Part shown: positions 8,081 through 18,085 of the stretch, piece after piece
How the letters are laid out: every line of letters starts with the position of its first letter
Numbering within the stretch: the stretch's first letter is position 1
From: Candidatus Limnocylindrales bacterium
Lineage (GTDB): Bacteria; Desulfobacterota; Binatia; UBA1149; CAITLU01
Direction: 5' to 3'
Length of the DNA: 64,000 nt
NCBI GenBank assembly: GCA_035626395.1
Contig: DASPNR010000002.1
Location: forward strand, 374,501-438,500
The notes under the pieces: generated by a model
The model's database searches: none
Told to the model about the DNA's origin: nothing
The model's input: the letters and a program-made list of their open reading frames with translations, nothing else
Position numbers and translations under genes: made by a program

Positions 8081-9028
8081 TCAAGACGGTCGTTTGATGG
8101 TCTGCTCGAGCAGCGCGCGTGCCCGGGCCAGCTCGCCGAGCCGCAACGAGCGCGCGATGCGCTCGCGCAGCGCCGCGGCATGGGCAACGCCGGCATCGGC
8201 CGCCAGCGCCGCATAGACGTAGGCGCGCAGCGAATCACGCTGGCCGCCGCGCCCCTCGCCCAGCATCAGCGCGAGATTGTGCTGCGCCTGGGGGATGCCG
8301 GCATCGGCGGCGCGCCGATACAGCTCACGCGCGCGACCCTCGTCACGCTCGACGCCGGAGCCGCTCTCGAGAGCGAGAGCCAGGTTGAAGGTCGCCTGAA
8401 CATTCCCGCCGTCGCACGCACGAGCGTAGTGCTCGGCGGCTTTCGCGGCGTCACGCGCCACGCCCACGCCGCGCTCGTAGAGCACGCCCAGACCGAGCTC
8501 GGCCTCGGCACTGCCCTGCTCGGCCGCGCGCTGCAGCCAGGTCCTGGCAGCGGCCGCGTCGGGCCGCAGGCCCCGGCCGATGCAGAGGAGTCGGGCCAGC
8601 AGCAGCTGGGCCTGCACGAGCCCCTGCTCCGCCGACAGGCGGCAGAGCTCGACTGCGCGCTCGACATCGCGCCGTCCGCCGCGCGCTTCCAGCAGCATGG
8701 CCGCCAGGTTGTAGCGCGCGACCGCATCGCCGCCGCCCGCAGCGCGGTCGTACCATTGGCGAGCGGCCGCCGGATCGCGCTCGACGCCCTGGCCGCGCTC
8801 GAGCAGGTACCCGAGCATCGCCTGCGCCTGCACGTTCCCGCGCTCGGCCAGTTGGGAGAAGATCGCCGCCGCCGCGACCTCGCGGCCGGCCGACAGCTCG
8901 GCCGTCGCCCGCTCGAGCGCGCGCTCGGCCGTTTCTGGTTCGCCTTGCGCAGCGCTCTGCTCGGCCGTGGATCGTTCGCTGGCAGCCGGCAAGTCCGGCT
9001 CGCGCTCGTGCGGTGGAACGCTGCTCAT
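8081..9028 (-). CDS. Sel1-repeat (tetratricopeptide-like) protein
   Basis: 315 residues. A charged N-terminal ~70 residues without signal peptide precedes five to six Sel1-like repeats of ~36 residues. Examples are AMLGYLLERGQGVERDPAAA, LGVLYERGVGVARDAAKAAE, ALALESGSGVERDEGRARE and LALMLGEGRGGQRDSLRA. Such repeats form a protein-binding solenoid; the partner is unknown. Its ATG overlaps the TetR stop codon by 4 nt, so it is probably translationally coupled and belongs to the operon that starts with the Fe-S/SCP2 reductase. It is the last gene, convergent with the SRPBCC gene across 66 nt. Confidence 0.85.
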   Translation of the reverse strand: MSSVPPHEREPDLPAASERSTAEQSAAQGEPETAERALERATAELSAGREVAAAAIFSQLAERGNVQAQAMLGYLLERGQGVERDPAAARQWYDRAAGGGDAVARYNLAAMLLEARGGRRDVERAVELCRLSAEQGLVQAQLLLARLLCIGRGLRPDAAAARTWLQRAAEQGSAEAELGLGVLYERGVGVARDAAKAAEHYARACDGGNVQATFNLALALESGSGVERDEGRARELYRRAADAGIPQAQHNLALMLGEGRGGQRDSLRAYVYAALAADAGVAHAAALRERIARSLRLGELARARALLEQTIKRPS

Positions 9029-9714
9029 GCAGGCAGCTCGAGGATCCGAACCATGGCCGTCACGACCTCGGCAATGTAGGCCTCCACGCGGCGCGCTCGA
9101 CGCCCGGTGCCGGCATCCGAACGTCCATCGGCATCCTCGCCGTCGATGCGATCGACGAAGCATGCCCGCAGCGCCGCCTCCACGAGGCCGAAGAGCAGCT
9201 CGGCAACGATGCGCCCATCTCCGACGTGCACCAGCCCGAGCGCCGACCACTGCTCGAGCACACGCTCGACCTCCGACGTGACCGCGCGCCGGTTGGCTGC
9301 GTGCACGGCAGGGCCGAGTGCGGCGTGGCTGCTGAGCAGGAACAGGCCGAAGCCGCCGTGGCTCGCCTCCACGAACGCGAACGCGCGCCGCACCATCCCG
9401 TCGATGATCGCCCGGCTCGCGGCAGGCTCGACGCCTTCGAACATCGCGGCGGCAAAGTCGCGGCCCCACCGCGCGCCCACCTCGCACAGCAGGTTCTGCT
9501 TGGAGCCGAAGTAGTGAAAGACGTTGCCCTCGGCCACGCCGGCCGCCGCCGCGATCTGACCGGTCGTCACTGCCGCATAGCCGTTGCGGGCGAACAGCCG
9601 CGCCGCTTCCGCCAGCACGCGCTCGCGGCGTCCCTGCGGATCCTTCTGCCACGATGCACCCGCGCGACGTGGCCGTCGCGCGCGCGCGTCGCCTCTGGCC
9701 GGGGATGCGCTCAT
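9025..9714 (-). CDS. TetR-family transcriptional regulator
   Basis: 229 residues. The N-terminal DNA-binding domain is typical: RERVLAEAARLFARNGYAAV, then TTGQIAAAAGVAEGNVFHYF with the recognition helix, then GSKQNLL. It is preceded by ~25 Arg/Ala-rich residues. The C-terminal ~150 residues form the helical ligand-binding and dimerisation domain. It overlaps the genes on both sides by 4 nt (ATGA), so it is made together with the Fe-S/SCP2 protein and the Sel1 protein. The inverted repeat at 11311-11329 in front of the operon is the natural candidate for its own operator. The effector is unknown; a lipid or CoA ester would fit the SCP2 neighbour. Confidence 0.93.
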   Translation of the reverse strand: MSASPARGDARARRPRRAGASWQKDPQGRRERVLAEAARLFARNGYAAVTTGQIAAAAGVAEGNVFHYFGSKQNLLCEVGARWGRDFAAAMFEGVEPAASRAIIDGMVRRAFAFVEASHGGFGLFLLSSHAALGPAVHAANRRAVTSEVERVLEQWSALGLVHVGDGRIVAELLFGLVEAALRACFVDRIDGEDADGRSDAGTGRRARRVEAYIAEVVTAMVRILELPA

Positions 9715-11300
9715 GGTCGCGCTTGCCGCGCTGGCGTCGTGCGCGCGTCGCGGCGACGCGCGCGAGCCGCTCGCACCCGCCGCAGCGTGCGGCGCACCAT
9801 CCACGCCAGGCGATGCCGCCATGACTCGCCCGTCTCCAGCGCGAAGATGCGCGGGAACTGCAGGAACAGCGCCTTGTGCCCGCGCAGGACGACCTGGCCC
9901 GTCAGCAGCGCCCATGGAGCGCTGCGCACGCCCTGCTGGATCTGCAGGAACACCTCGCCGCGAGCGCGAATGGTCAGATCGGCATGCTCGCTCGTACCGG
10001 TGCGGATCTGGCAGCGCCCGTCCTGCACTCGCATCACCCACTGACCGGCGCCCGGCTCGCGGAAATCGAACTGGCACGTGAAATCCATTCCAGCGGCCTC
10101 ATCGCTTCGGAAGAAGTGCGGCATGTTGCGCATCATCGAATCGACGTCCAGCGAGCACACGCGCTGCAACGGCACCAGGCGCACCGTCTGGGAGACCGGC
10201 TTGCCCGCGTGCGTCGGCGTGCGCCACTGTCCCGGCGCGATGTCGTACTTCGCGCGCGCGGCCGGAGTGTCGATGACGAACTGTTCCTCGTCGCGGCTGC
10301 GGCATTGCGTCAGGGGCTTGAGCGTCTCCTCCAGATACAGCCGCCGCACGCCGCGGTCCTCGTGGAAATCGGTATGAATTTCGGCCGGACACGTCGCCAC
10401 GCAGTTGAAGCAGCGATACTCCACCTTGAACGCCATTGCCTGCCACAGCGCGGCCAGCTCGGCGTTGGTCCACCGCTTCCAGAAACGCCTGCGGCTGCCC
10501 CGCGCAAGATCGTGCACGAGATCGAGGAAGCCGGGGATGGAGTCGCGATAGGTGTGGTTGTAGCAGGCGAAGAAGTCGAAATCGCCGTCCGACTTGATGG
10601 CCTGCGTAGGACAGGAGGCCACGCACAGGTTGCAGGACAGGCATGGGTTCCAGGGCTGCGGCGAGTCGTAGGCGTCGAACTCCAGATTGGTGACGACGGT
10701 ATCGAGGAGGCAGTAGGCGCCGAAGCGCCTGTGCAGGAAGTTGCGGCTGGTCCCGATCACACCCAGCCCCGCCGCCTGCGCCACCAACTTGTGGCTGAGG
10801 GGCCAGATCTTGTCGGCCCAGCGCTGGCTGACCTCCTGCGGCCATCCGATCGTCGTCGTCAGCGACTCTCCTCCGAGCGTGCGGATGTACCCGACGGTGC
10901 GGTGCCCCATCGCGAAGATGCGTTCCTCGCACGAGTAGAGCTCGTGGTTGGCGGTGGGGAGGTAGCGCGACTGCATCGCCGCCTTGTTCTCCTCGCCGAT
11001 GAGGCAGACCAGCGAGCGTGCGTGCGGGTAGACGTAAAGCACCTCGTCGCGCTCGTGCGCGACGCCAGGATCCTCGATCGAGATCACGCCGACGTCGTCG
11101 GCCCAACCGAGCACCGCCTTCTTGAAATCGGCAAGCGCGACGGGGCTTCGAACTGCGCGGGCGCGGATCCCGCCGGGGTCGACGGTGCGATACGGCCACA
11201 GGTGGGCGGTGCGTGGCGGCAGGCGATCGGGCTGCTCGCGCCGGGGCTTGCCCGGCGCGGGAAACGGGAAGGCCCAGTCGGCGTGCGTGGTTGGCTTCAT
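9711..11300 (-). CDS. QueG/RdhA-like 4Fe-4S reductase fused to SCP2 domain
   Basis: 529 residues. The first ~220 resemble the corrinoid-binding core of epoxyqueuosine reductase and reductive dehalogenases, with LVAQAAGLGVIGTSRNFLHRR, FGAYCLLDTVVTN and similar. Two ferredoxin-like clusters follow: CLSCNLCVASCP (CxxCxxCxxxCP) and CFNCVATCP. Residues ~410-500 look like a sterol-carrier SCP2 domain (GQWVMRVQDGRCQIRTG, ADLTIRARGEVFLQI, LLTGQVVLRGHKALFLQF). The end is Arg-rich. No Tat signal is seen, so it is probably cytoplasmic. The ATG at 11300 has GGAGGG at ideal distance. It is first of a three-gene coupled operon. A reductase acting on a hydrophobic, SCP2-bound substrate is an inference; cobalamin dependence is not proved. 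Confidence 0.8.
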   Translation of the reverse strand: MKPTTHADWAFPFPAPGKPRREQPDRLPPRTAHLWPYRTVDPGGIRARAVRSPVALADFKKAVLGWADDVGVISIEDPGVAHERDEVLYVYPHARSLVCLIGEENKAAMQSRYLPTANHELYSCEERIFAMGHRTVGYIRTLGGESLTTTIGWPQEVSQRWADKIWPLSHKLVAQAAGLGVIGTSRNFLHRRFGAYCLLDTVVTNLEFDAYDSPQPWNPCLSCNLCVASCPTQAIKSDGDFDFFACYNHTYRDSIPGFLDLVHDLARGSRRRFWKRWTNAELAALWQAMAFKVEYRCFNCVATCPAEIHTDFHEDRGVRRLYLEETLKPLTQCRSRDEEQFVIDTPAARAKYDIAPGQWRTPTHAGKPVSQTVRLVPLQRVCSLDVDSMMRNMPHFFRSDEAAGMDFTCQFDFREPGAGQWVMRVQDGRCQIRTGTSEHADLTIRARGEVFLQIQQGVRSAPWALLTGQVVLRGHKALFLQFPRIFALETGESWRHRLAWMVRRTLRRVRAARARRRDARTTPARQARP

Positions 11301-11310
11301 GGGCCCTCCG

Positions 11311-11329
11311 ACTTGAGTAGCCCTCAAGT
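11311..11329. promoter_or_regulatory. inverted-repeat operator candidate for the TetR operon
   Basis: A perfect 7-bp inverted repeat, ACTTGAG-5 nt-CTCAAGT, ends just before the Shine-Dalgarno sequence of the Fe-S/SCP2 gene. Length and symmetry suit a TetR-family dimer, and the operon encodes such a regulator, so autorepression is likely. Binding is inferred. Confidence 0.5.
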
Positions 11330-11483
11330 ACCGCCCGCAACCATTCCCGTCAAGGGAACGCGGCGGCCCGCACGGAGGCGGTCTCCCAAGCCGCACGGCG
11401 CTCGCGTGAAAGCCTTCGGGTCGAGGCGGCGCGGGGCCGGCGGCCGAACCCGTTGCGTCAAGGCGGCGCGGCGGGCGGCGCGC

Positions 11484-11522
11484 AAAAGAAAAAGGGCCGC
11501 GACGTTCTCCGTCGCGGCCCTT
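11484..11522 (-). terminator. intrinsic terminator of the DUF1329 gene
   Basis: Read on the minus strand, a perfect 10-bp GC stem (GGGCCGCGAC with its complement, 7-nt loop) is followed by TTTTTCTTTT, a textbook Rho-independent terminator about 80 nt after the DUF1329 stop. It insulates the Fe-S/SCP2 operon from read-through. The whole gap 11301-11602 (302 nt) otherwise holds only the operator at 11311-11329 and presumably the operon promoter. Confidence 0.85.
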
Positions 11523-11602
11523 CCGGGTGCAGTTGCACGGCCGCCCTACCCGCGCGCAGCGCTGGGTAGTGTGGCGGGCGCTGCCATTGCGATCCGCGGG
11601 AC

Positions 11603-12877
11603 CTAGCGCCCCGCAGCGATGATGGCCGACAGCTCGAAGAAGCTCTCGACCGTGCCTTCCTTCTCGCCCACGTTGATGTACCAGCCCTGCTCGCCGGGGA
11701 ATCGGTGCGAAGGCAGAGCGCAGAACGTGACGTGCTCGAGCTGCATGTCGATCATCGTGATCGACGGGAAGAAGCGGCGCTCGTACGGGAACTCGTATGC
11801 GGCCTCGTCACGCGGCTTCTTGGAGATCTTGAACTCGTTGAGCCACATCTTCCACAGCTCCCCCGCCTGATCGTAGATGTCGGAGTAGGCGATGAAGTAG
11901 CTCTCCTTGTCCAGGTAGATGACGCGCTTGCTGTACGCGTACTGCGGCAGCTTGGAGACGCCCTCGACGACCCAGACCTCACGCGGCTCCCACAGGTCGG
12001 CGTGAACGAAATCGCCCGACGGCTCGCCCCACACCACCGGCAGCTTCTCGGCATGGAACGATCCGAGGATCGTCTTCTCGCCGAGGAACTTCCAGCTCAT
12101 CCAGGCGATGTTGCCGGCATAGCCGCCGTAGCTGTCCTGGTCGGTGTCCTGACCGAACAGCGCGTCCGACCGCTGCGCCGAAGACAGGCGGCGAACGCGG
12201 CGAAGCTGCGGCAGGTACAGCCAGCTGTCGTCCTGGCGCGTGTGATCGAGATAGCGATTGAAGGTGAACCCGGTGCCCTTCAGATCGAACGGCTCGATCA
12301 GCGGATACAGCGCTTCCTTGAAACGAACCTGGTCACGGTTCGGTTCGAGGCGCGGCTTGGGATCGACTTCGAGACGACCGGTGAAGTACAGACGCCGGAA
12401 GTGGTCGATCAGGAAGTGCCGCTCCACGCGCACCGGATCGCCGCCGCTGCCCACGGCGCCCGTGTCGCAGTCGAAGTTGCGAAGGTCGAGGTCGTCCACC
12501 TCGATGGCGCCCTCGTAGTTGAACATGTGCTTGACGGCCTTGTGCGGGTCGTCCGGAGCGATGGTGGGGAAAGGCAGGCCCGCCACGTAGTTTTCGGTGT
12601 GCGTGCCGTCGGCGGACAGCTTGACCTGCGCCGAATACTTTTCGGTCGCCTCGGCCACCGGCGGCGGAAGCTCGATCTTCTTGTACGGCCCGACGCGGAC
12701 TTTGACGCCGCGGTCGATGGACCACAGCATCGCGGGGCCGAAGAAGTCCTTGTACTTGTCGACGTTGGTGCGGTCGATGACGGTGCCGGGCGCAGGATTT
12801 TCGGCAGCTACGGCTGGAGCGGCGAGTGCCGAGACGATCAATCCAAGCGAGAGAGCGGCCGCCGAAGTTGATTTCAT
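11603..12877 (-). CDS. exported DUF1329 family protein
   Basis: 424 residues with a signal peptide (LIVSALAAPAVAAE) and no lipobox Cys. The rest matches the DUF1329 family, a large LolA/LolB-like half-barrel of the envelope: YLDHTRQDDSWLYLPQLRRVRRLS, then QRSDALFGQDTDQDSYGGY (a family hallmark) and WEPREVWVVEG. DUF1329 genes commonly accompany DUF1302 outer-membrane proteins and RND exporters in clusters for hydrophobic substrates such as steroids, terpenes or alkanes; here it is alone. The ATG at 12877 has GAGGAGGA 7 nt upstream. Its own terminator follows at 11484-11522, so it is probably monocistronic. Confidence 0.88.
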   Translation of the reverse strand: MKSTSAAALSLGLIVSALAAPAVAAENPAPGTVIDRTNVDKYKDFFGPAMLWSIDRGVKVRVGPYKKIELPPPVAEATEKYSAQVKLSADGTHTENYVAGLPFPTIAPDDPHKAVKHMFNYEGAIEVDDLDLRNFDCDTGAVGSGGDPVRVERHFLIDHFRRLYFTGRLEVDPKPRLEPNRDQVRFKEALYPLIEPFDLKGTGFTFNRYLDHTRQDDSWLYLPQLRRVRRLSSAQRSDALFGQDTDQDSYGGYAGNIAWMSWKFLGEKTILGSFHAEKLPVVWGEPSGDFVHADLWEPREVWVVEGVSKLPQYAYSKRVIYLDKESYFIAYSDIYDQAGELWKMWLNEFKISKKPRDEAAYEFPYERRFFPSITMIDMQLEHVTFCALPSHRFPGEQGWYINVGEKEGTVESFFELSAIIAAGR

Positions 12878-13078
12878 GCCAGGTCCTCCTCGTAAGCTAA
12901 GCGGGCCAAGTGAAGCCCGAGGCGCGATAGGAGACATGGCCGAAGCAGGCCGCGCAAGCGAGCACGCATTCGACAACACCAGCCTGGCCGCAACGTCGAG
13001 CCTGGAAATTATGCCTGATTGCGCTGCCGGGTCCAGCCCATCGGGCCGCTGCGTTCGCCATCGAGCAAGGGAGAAGAT

Positions 13079-13155
13079 TGGGTGCGGGGGAGGGATTTGA
13101 ACCCTCGACCTGCGGGTTATGAGCCCGCCGAGCTACCAGACTGCTCCACCCCGCG
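13079..13155 (-). tRNA. initiator tRNA-fMet (CAU)
   Basis: A 77-nt cloverleaf on the minus strand with anticodon CAT. It has the initiator signatures: C1 opposite A72 (unpaired end of the acceptor stem CGCGGGG/CCCCGC) and three G-C pairs in the anticodon stem (GGG/CCC). The D-loop is AGCAGTCTGGTAGCT and the T-arm has GGTTCAAATCC. The 3' end reads CGCACCCA, so if CCA is encoded the discriminator base is C73 rather than the usual A73. It lies between the DUF1329 gene and copA. Confidence 0.95.
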
Positions 13156-13224
13156 AAGGCCTATTAGGTGCAGCGGTACAGGTTGTCAACTTTACGGCGG
13201 CGCAAACAGGCGGCAGATTCGCGG

Positions 13225-15570
<2,346 letters not shown>

Positions 15571-15574
15571 CGCC

Positions 15575-16594
15575 TCAGCGCACCGCGCGGGAGCGTCTTG
15601 CGTCGTCCATGCCGACGGCGGCCTTGAGCGCGGCCACCTCGCTCTGCCGCAAGCGGCGCGCGTCGCCTGTGGGCAGCGAGCCGAGCGTGAGCGGACCGAG
15701 CGCCTCGCGCCGCAGCTTTTCGACGCGGATTCCGAAGGCCTCGAACATTCGCCGCACCTGCTGATTGCGGCCCTCGCGGATGCGCACATCGACCCATGCC
15801 GTCTGCGAGCCGCGCCGCTCCACTTCGCGCACGTAGGCCGGGCCGGTGTAACCGTCGCGCAGACGAACGCCCGAGCGCAGGTGATCGATGATTTCGCGCG
15901 AGGGTGCCGGGCTCACCTTGACCGCATACGCCTTCTCGATGTGGAAGCTGGGATGGGTCAGACGCTGCGCCAGCTCGCCGTCGTTGGTCAGAAGCAGCAG
16001 CCCCGAGCTCGCGTAATCGAGCCGACCCACTGGAAATAGCCCGTGTCCGCCGATGGCTTCGACGACGTCGCCGATGCAGAAGCGGCCCTCCGGGTCTTTC
16101 ATCGTCGTCACGCAGTTGACGGGCTTGTGGTAGGCCCAGTACTCGCGCGGACGCTCACTGCCAAGCAGTCGGCCGCGCACCTTGACGTGGTCCCGCCCCG
16201 GAACGGCGCGCGCGCCCGGCTCGGTGATCACGCGTCCGTTGACCGTGACCTCGCCGTCCTCGATGAGCTGCTCGGCCTGCCGCCGCGACGCGAGACCGGC
16301 GCGCGCGATCAGCACGTGAACGCGGACGCCCTCGGCGGCCGCCTCGGCAGTCTCGGTGCGAGACGGCTTCGGTCGCGACCGCGGCGGAGCACCGGCGCGA
16401 CCCGTCGTTTTCTTTCTGGCAGGAGCGGCCTGCGCGCGCCCGCGGTCAGGCCTCTTCTTCTTCGGCGCGGCCTGGCCCGCCGCCGGCTTGTTGACCGTCG
16501 CGCTCTTCGTCGCCCTCGCCTTCTGCGGCGGCGATGTCTTCGCGCGTCCCTTCGGCGGGCTGGCTCCCTTCCTGTCCGGTGGCCGCTGCGGCAT
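15575..16594 (-). CDS. rluB: 23S rRNA pseudouridine synthase RluB/RsuA family
   Basis: 339 residues. Residues ~90-140 are an S4 RNA-binding domain ([19 protein letters not shown]). The catalytic domain follows with [17 protein letters not shown] containing the nucleophilic Asp, then [14 protein letters not shown]. It isomerises a specific uridine in 23S rRNA; RluB is the best fit. The N-terminal ~88 residues are Lys/Arg/Pro-rich and variable in the family. The ATG at 16594 has GGAG 7 nt before it and lies 149 nt inside scpB in another frame, so the basic tail is read from the same DNA as the acidic ScpB tail. A GTG further in (near 16313) would remove the overlap but has less support. Confidence 0.9.
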   Translation of the reverse strand: MPQRPPDRKGASPPKGRAKTSPPQKARATKSATVNKPAAGQAAPKKKRPDRGRAQAAPARKKTTGRAGAPPRSRPKPSRTETAEAAAEGVRVHVLIARAGLASRRQAEQLIEDGEVTVNGRVITEPGARAVPGRDHVKVRGRLLGSERPREYWAYHKPVNCVTTMKDPEGRFCIGDVVEAIGGHGLFPVGRLDYASSGLLLLTNDGELAQRLTHPSFHIEKAYAVKVSPAPSREIIDHLRSGVRLRDGYTGPAYVREVERRGSQTAWVDVRIREGRNQQVRRMFEAFGIRVEKLRREALGPLTLGSLPTGDARRLRQSEVAALKAAVGMDDARRSRAVR

Positions 16595-17246
16595 CGTCGT
16601 TCTCCAGCGGCAGGATACGCGCGCTTTCTGCCTCGGTGAAACCGCCCTGCTCCGACATCCGCTCGAAGTCGCTGCCGAGCTCGGGCAGCGTCGGCATGTC
16701 GCGCAGGCTGCGCAGGCCGAACAGCTCGAGGAACTCCTTGGTGGTGGCGTAGACGAGCGGACGGCCCGGAACGTCCTTTCGGCCGATCACCTTGACCAGG
16801 CGCCGCTCCACGAGAGATTCCAGCACCGCCCCGCTGTCGACGCCGCGCACCGTCTCGATCTCCATCCGCGTCACCGGCTGCTTGTAGGCCACGATGGCGA
16901 CGGTCTCGGTCGCTGCGCGCGTCAGGCGCTGGGGCCGCTCGCGAAACAGCTTGCGAACGTAGCGCTGGTGCTCGGGCGCGGTGCGAAGCTGCCAACCGCC
17001 GGCCACCTCGACCAGACGGATGCCGCGCGTCAGCAGGTCGACCGAGAGATCCTGCAGGGTGGCCTTGACCTCTTCGACGGTGGTGCCTTCGACGATGTCG
17101 CAGACCCTCTTGGCCGGAAGCGGATCGCCGGACGCGAACAGCAGCGCCTCCAGCACCGGACGCAGCCGGTCCACCGGCCACAACCCGCCGGTCCCCTGCT
17201 CCTGGCCGGAAAGCTCGTCTTCCTGCACTTCCTGCTCGTCGCTCAC
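16446..17246 (-). CDS. scpB: segregation and condensation protein B
   Basis: 266 residues. Kleisin-partner winged-helix protein of the Smc-ScpA-ScpB condensin. The two winged-helix domains cover residues ~25-185: LRPVLEALLFASGDPLP, then LTRAATETVAIVAYKQPVTRMEIE, VRGVDS and LVYATTKEFLELFGL. The last ~50 residues are an acidic Glu/Asp/Gly-rich tail. GTG start overlapping the scpA stop by 4 nt. The 3' 149 nt double as the 5' end of rluB. Smc itself is not in the window. Confidence 0.95.
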   Translation of the reverse strand: MSDEQEVQEDELSGQEQGTGGLWPVDRLRPVLEALLFASGDPLPAKRVCDIVEGTTVEEVKATLQDLSVDLLTRGIRLVEVAGGWQLRTAPEHQRYVRKLFRERPQRLTRAATETVAIVAYKQPVTRMEIETVRGVDSGAVLESLVERRLVKVIGRKDVPGRPLVYATTKEFLELFGLRSLRDMPTLPELGSDFERMSEQGGFTEAESARILPLENDDAAAATGQEGSQPAEGTREDIAAAEGEGDEERDGQQAGGGPGRAEEEEA

Positions 17247-18085
17247 GTCATCTGCTCGCTCGGTGGTTGCTCGTCCTCGCCGTTGCCGGCGGCGATCAGC
17301 CCCTGCATGGCCGCGCTGGCAGGTCCGTACATCTCGGTGAGATCGGCGATGGTCTCATCGATGTCGTCGCCGACCAGCGTGACGTAGATGGGGCCGAAGC
17401 GGCCTTCCTGCTCCGCGACCAGCACGCCGAGCTTGGCCAGCTCGAGCACGCCCAGGAACGTCGCGATGATCAGCCCGCGCGGCGCCTCGTGCACGAACAG
17501 GTCGTGGAACTCCAGACGGCCGCTCTCGCGCAGCCGTGCGACCATCGTGCGGACAGCGTCGGAAACGCTGTACTGCTCGGCCGAGATCGTGTGCGGGCGG
17601 CGGGCGGCCGCCTTGGCCAGGACGCGGCGCAGGGCCTCGAACAGGTCGGCCAGCTCGAGGCGGCGCAGCGGCGCCGGCTGATCGTCGGCCGAGGGCTCGG
17701 GCGGCGTGGGCGCGCGCCGGAACACGTCGCGGTCCAGGAGCAGGCGGTCGCGCAGCTCTTCGGCCACCTCGCGGTAGCGCTGATATTCGGCGAGCTGGCG
17801 GACCAGGTCCGCGACCTCCTCGTCCTGCTCCTCCTCGTCTTCGTCGTCGCGTGGAAGCAGCAGACGCGACTTCATGTACATGAGCGAGGCGGCCATGACG
17901 AGATATTCGCCCGCGACGTCGAGGTTGAGTTCCTCGAACATGCCGAGGTAGGCCAGGTACTGATCCGTGATCTGCGCGATGGGCAGGTTGTAGATGTCGA
18001 GCTCGTTGGTGCGCACGAGGTGCAGCAGCAGGTCCAGCGGGCCTTCGAAGGCATTGAGCCTGACCGTGTAGGTAGGCGCGACCAT
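17243..18085 (-). CDS. scpA: segregation and condensation protein A
   Basis: Kleisin subunit that bridges the Smc heads in bacterial condensin, 280 residues. N-terminal Smc-binding helix region FEGPLDLLLHLVRTNELDIY, then IAQITDQYLAYL and LVMAASLMYMKSRLLLPR; a Glu/Asp-rich linker follows, and a C-terminal winged helix (VVARFLGVLELAKLG-like, read here as IIATFLGVLELAKLG). The ATG at 18085 shares one nucleotide with the trpS stop (TGATG), which fixes the start and implies coupled translation. A TTG one codon earlier is a possible but unnecessary alternative. Confidence 0.95.
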   Translation of the reverse strand: MVAPTYTVRLNAFEGPLDLLLHLVRTNELDIYNLPIAQITDQYLAYLGMFEELNLDVAGEYLVMAASLMYMKSRLLLPRDDEDEEEQDEEVADLVRQLAEYQRYREVAEELRDRLLLDRDVFRRAPTPPEPSADDQPAPLRRLELADLFEALRRVLAKAAARRPHTISAEQYSVSDAVRTMVARLRESGRLEFHDLFVHEAPRGLIIATFLGVLELAKLGVLVAEQEGRFGPIYVTLVGDDIDETIADLTEMYGPASAAMQGLIAAGNGEDEQPPSEQMT

